Source: Pseudomonas sp. TH41
GTDB lineage: Bacteria; Pseudomonadota; Gammaproteobacteria; Pseudomonadales; Pseudomonadaceae
DNA length: 64,000 nucleotides
NCBI RefSeq assembly: GCF_016650695.1
Contig: NZ_JAEKFH010000006.1
Coordinates: 248,001-312,000, forward strand
Direction of reading: 5' to 3'
Made by a program: the position numbers and the translations under genes. Positions 62,033-64,000 of this stretch are shown piece after piece. The notes under the pieces are model-generated. The model searched no databases. It was given only the letters and a program-made list of their open reading frames with translations, and was not told the origin of the DNA. Positions within the stretch are counted from its first letter, which is position 1, and each line of letters opens with the position of its first letter.

Positions 62033-62818
62033 ATGGAAAAAAACAGGATTGACCAGTACGGCGACGAACTTTTCACTGCGATGCTCGAACGGAGCACGGT
62101 GGCGCCACTGACCGAGCGGGAGCCGAACATTACGCTCGACGATGCCTATCGCATTTCGCTGCGTATGCTCGCACGGCGCTTGGCGGTAGGTGAGAAGGTC
62201 ATCGGTAAAAAGATCGGCGTCACCAGCAAGGCAGTGCAGAACATGCTCAACGTACATCAGCCGGATTTCGGTTACCTGACCGATGCCATGGTGTTCAACA
62301 GCGGCGAGGCGATGCCGATCAGTCAACTGCTGATCCAGCCCAAAGCCGAGGGTGAAATTGCCTTCATCCTCAAGAAGGATTTGCTTGGCCCAGGCGTAAC
62401 TAACGCCGACGTGCTGGCCGCCACCGAATGCGTGATGCCGTGTTTCGAGATCGTTGATTCTCGCATTCGCGACTGGAAAATCAAGATCCAGGACACTGTG
62501 GCGGATAACGCCTCCTGCGGTCTGTTTGTGCTCGGCGACCAGGCGGTCTCACCGCGTCAAGTCGACCTGGCGACCTGCGGCATGGTGGTGGAGAAGAACG
62601 GCCACGTCATAAGCACCGGCGCCGGCGCTGCGGCGCTCGGTTCTCCAGTCAACTGCGTGGCTTGGCTAGCCAACACCCTGGGCCGCTTCGGCATCCCGCT
62701 GAAAGCTGGCGAGGTAATTCTTTCCGGTTCGCTGGTACCGCTGGAGCCGGTCAAAGCCGGCGACGTGATGCGTGTAGACATCGGCGGTATTGGCAGCGCC
62801 TCCGTGCGCTTTACTTGA
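62033..62818 (+). CDS. dmpE: 2-oxopent-4-enoate hydratase
   Basis: 261-residue enzyme adding water to 2-hydroxypenta-2,4-dienoate to give 4-hydroxy-2-oxovalerate in the lower meta-cleavage pathway. Family blocks visible: ITLDDAYRISLRMLARR, GKKIGVTSKAVQNMLNVHQPDFG, KAEGEIAFILKKDL and the C-terminal GEVILSGSLVPLEPVKAGD. Metal-binding Glu residues are in AEGEIAF. The ATG at 62033 is preceded by AGGGGAA. It is followed 14 nt later by dmpF. The reading frame is intact, in contrast to the gene before it. Confidence 0.95.
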   Translation: MEKNRIDQYGDELFTAMLERSTVAPLTEREPNITLDDAYRISLRMLARRLAVGEKVIGKKIGVTSKAVQNMLNVHQPDFGYLTDAMVFNSGEAMPISQLLIQPKAEGEIAFILKKDLLGPGVTNADVLAATECVMPCFEIVDSRIRDWKIKIQDTVADNASCGLFVLGDQAVSPRQVDLATCGMVVEKNGHVISTGAGAAALGSPVNCVAWLANTLGRFGIPLKAGEVILSGSLVPLEPVKAGDVMRVDIGGIGSASVRFT

Positions 62819-62832
62819 TCCGAGGAACTCTC

Positions 62833-63771
62833 ATGAACAAGAAACTCAAAGTCGCCATTATTGGTTCCGGCAACATCGGCACCGACCTGATGATCAAGAT
62901 TCTGCGTAACGCCATGCATCTGGACATGACTGTGATGGTCGGCATCGATCCAGCCTCCGACGGCTTGGCTCGCGCAAAACGAATGGGAGTGGCCACCACC
63001 CACGAAGGAGTAGCAGGCCTTACCCGCATGGACGTTTTCCAAGACATCGATTTTGTCTTCGATGCCACCTCGGCAGGTGCACACGTGAAAAACGACGCCT
63101 TCCTGCGCTCAATCAAACCCGATATCCGCCTGATCGACCTGACGCCCGCCGCCATCGGCCCGTATTGCGTCCCTGTGGTTAACCTGGAAAAAAACCTCGA
63201 TCAAGTCAACGTCAACATGGTCACCTGCGGTGGCCAGGCGACCATCCCGATGGTCGCGGCTGTCTCCCGAGTTGCCAAGGTACATTACGCCGAAATCGTC
63301 GCCTCGATTTCCAGTAAATCCGCTGGCCCCGGTACCCGCGCCAACATCGATGAATTCACCGAAACCACCTCCAAGGCCATCGAAGTGATCGGTGGTGCAG
63401 CCAAGGGTAAAGCGATCATCGTGATGAACCCCGCTGAGCCGCCGCTGATGATGCGCGACACGGTGTTCGTGCTGTCCGAAGCGGCTAATCAGGCGGAAAT
63501 AGAGGCGTCTATCGTCGAGATGGCTGCCGCTGTACAGGCCTATGTGCCGGGCTATCGTTTGAAACAAAAAGTGCAGTTTGACGTCATCCCCGAAGACGCG
63601 CCCTTGAACATTCCTGGCCTGGGAAAATTCTCGGGGCTTAAGACCTCAATCTTCCTCGAAGTCGAAGGCGCCGCCCACTACCTGCCAGCCTACGCCGGCA
63701 ACCTCGACATCATGACCTCCGCTGCCTTGGCCACTGCCGAGCGCATGGCGCTGTCGATGCTGAACGCCTGA
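62833..63771 (+). CDS. dmpF: Acetaldehyde dehydrogenase (acylating)
   Basis: 312-residue enzyme turning acetaldehyde, NAD and CoA into acetyl-CoA. The NAD-binding loop is AIIGSGNIGTDLM, the catalytic Cys132 is in NMVTCGGQATIPM, and ISSKSAGPGTRANIDEFTETTS and IVMNPAEPPLMMRDT are family blocks. It forms a channelling complex with the aldolase DmpG, encoded 10 nt downstream. The start at 62833 has GAGGAAC upstream and matches DmpF N-termini (MNKKLKVAIIGSG). Confidence 0.97.
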   Translation: MNKKLKVAIIGSGNIGTDLMIKILRNAMHLDMTVMVGIDPASDGLARAKRMGVATTHEGVAGLTRMDVFQDIDFVFDATSAGAHVKNDAFLRSIKPDIRLIDLTPAAIGPYCVPVVNLEKNLDQVNVNMVTCGGQATIPMVAAVSRVAKVHYAEIVASISSKSAGPGTRANIDEFTETTSKAIEVIGGAAKGKAIIVMNPAEPPLMMRDTVFVLSEAANQAEIEASIVEMAAAVQAYVPGYRLKQKVQFDVIPEDAPLNIPGLGKFSGLKTSIFLEVEGAAHYLPAYAGNLDIMTSAALATAERMALSMLNA

Positions 63772-63781
63772 GGAATTCGAC

Positions 63782-64000
63782 ATGACTTTTAATCCCGGCA
63801 AAAAACTCTACATCTCCGACGTCACCCTGCGCGATGGCAGCCACGCGATTCGTCACCAGTACTCGATCCAGAATGTGCAGGACATTGCCCGCGCATTGGA
63901 CAAGGCTAAGGTCGACTCGATTGAAGTGGCTCACGGTGATGGTCTGCAAGGTTCGAGCTTCAACTACGGCTTCGCGGCGCACACCGATCTGGAGTGGATC
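63782..64000 (+). CDS. dmpG: 4-hydroxy-2-oxovalerate aldolase, 3' end outside window
   Basis: The first 73 residues are in view. The enzyme cleaves 4-hydroxy-2-oxovalerate into pyruvate and acetaldehyde, which passes to DmpF. KKLYISDVTLRDGSHAIRHQ contains the catalytic Arg and metal-binding Asp (TLRDG), and IEVAHGDGLQGSSFNYG is the next family block. TGAGGAATTC gives the ribosome-binding site before the ATG. Cut by the window edge. Confidence 0.96.
   Translation, partial: MTFNPGKKLYISDVTLRDGSHAIRHQYSIQNVQDIARALDKAKVDSIEVAHGDGLQGSSFNYGFAAHTDLEWI

Noticed and set aside
26683..64000. Right attachment site of the island inside the window
   Set aside because: No second copy of the tRNA-Leu 3' end was noticed by eye; the far end is probably outside.

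Overview
The window reads as a Pseudomonas chromosome, most likely of the P. fluorescens group. The evidence is the order gacA-uvrC-pgsA-tRNA, a GacA that starts with TTG, the high-GC codon use, the Pseudomonas-type REP pairs and the ketone-body (hydroxybutyrate) module. This is inferred from gene content; no species is assigned.

Core chromosome, 1-26.76 kb. A 5'-truncated PLP amino-acid deaminase and a 2-keto-3-deoxygluconate kinase are followed by a parvulin, a PAS hybrid histidine kinase and a PilT/PilU ATPase. Next comes a complete 3-hydroxybutyrate/acetoacetate module: acetoacetyl-CoA synthetase, 3-hydroxybutyrate dehydrogenase, a GntP-type permease and a sigma-54 activator, with a -24/-12 promoter in front of the permease. 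Then come yejABEF (oligopeptide ABC importer), a second parvulin, a lipase, a DAHP synthase with an attenuation-like leader, a C-N hydrolase, a GNAT acetyltransferase, gacA, uvrC, pgsA and three tRNA genes (Gly, Cys, Leu). REP pairs occupy seven intergenic gaps in the first 13 kb.

Island, about 26.7 kb to beyond 64 kb. A tyrosine integrase lies directly downstream of tRNA-Leu(TAA), so the rest of the window is probably an integrated element whose far end is not in view. An IS3-family element follows. Segment A (30-40 kb) holds a LysR regulator, an exported alcohol dehydrogenase / carboxymuconolactone-decarboxylase lipoprotein / cupin operon, an MFS pump, two SDRs, a PQQ dehydrogenase and a second cupin resembling bacterial hydroxynitrile lyases. 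Many of these products carry export signals. Segment B (40-43 kb) holds a TetR regulator, an Old Yellow Enzyme and a MarR regulator.

Segment C (44-59 kb) is the most unusual part. It has a homogentisate-dioxygenase-like protein, a four-gene envelope transport module (DUF1302 outer-membrane protein, DUF1329, YCF48-like protein, MMPL/RND transporter), an NTF2-like protein, two SDRs, a tandem EthD-domain protein, a phytoene-desaturase-like flavoprotein and a BKACE-family enzyme. Near-identical dyads lie in front of the dioxygenase and the BKACE gene, which suggests one regulon. Segment D (60-64 kb) starts with a MarR gene and a strong promoter carrying an 18-bp perfect palindrome. It then has a decayed semialdehyde dehydrogenase gene and intact dmpE, dmpF and the start of dmpG, which convert 2-oxopent-4-enoate to pyruvate and acetyl-CoA.

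Taken together, the island looks like a catabolic island for a hydrophobic, probably aromatic or terpenoid compound of unknown identity. Two items deserve most attention: the putative regulon of segment C and the paired aromatic-residue leader peptides before the DAHP synthase.
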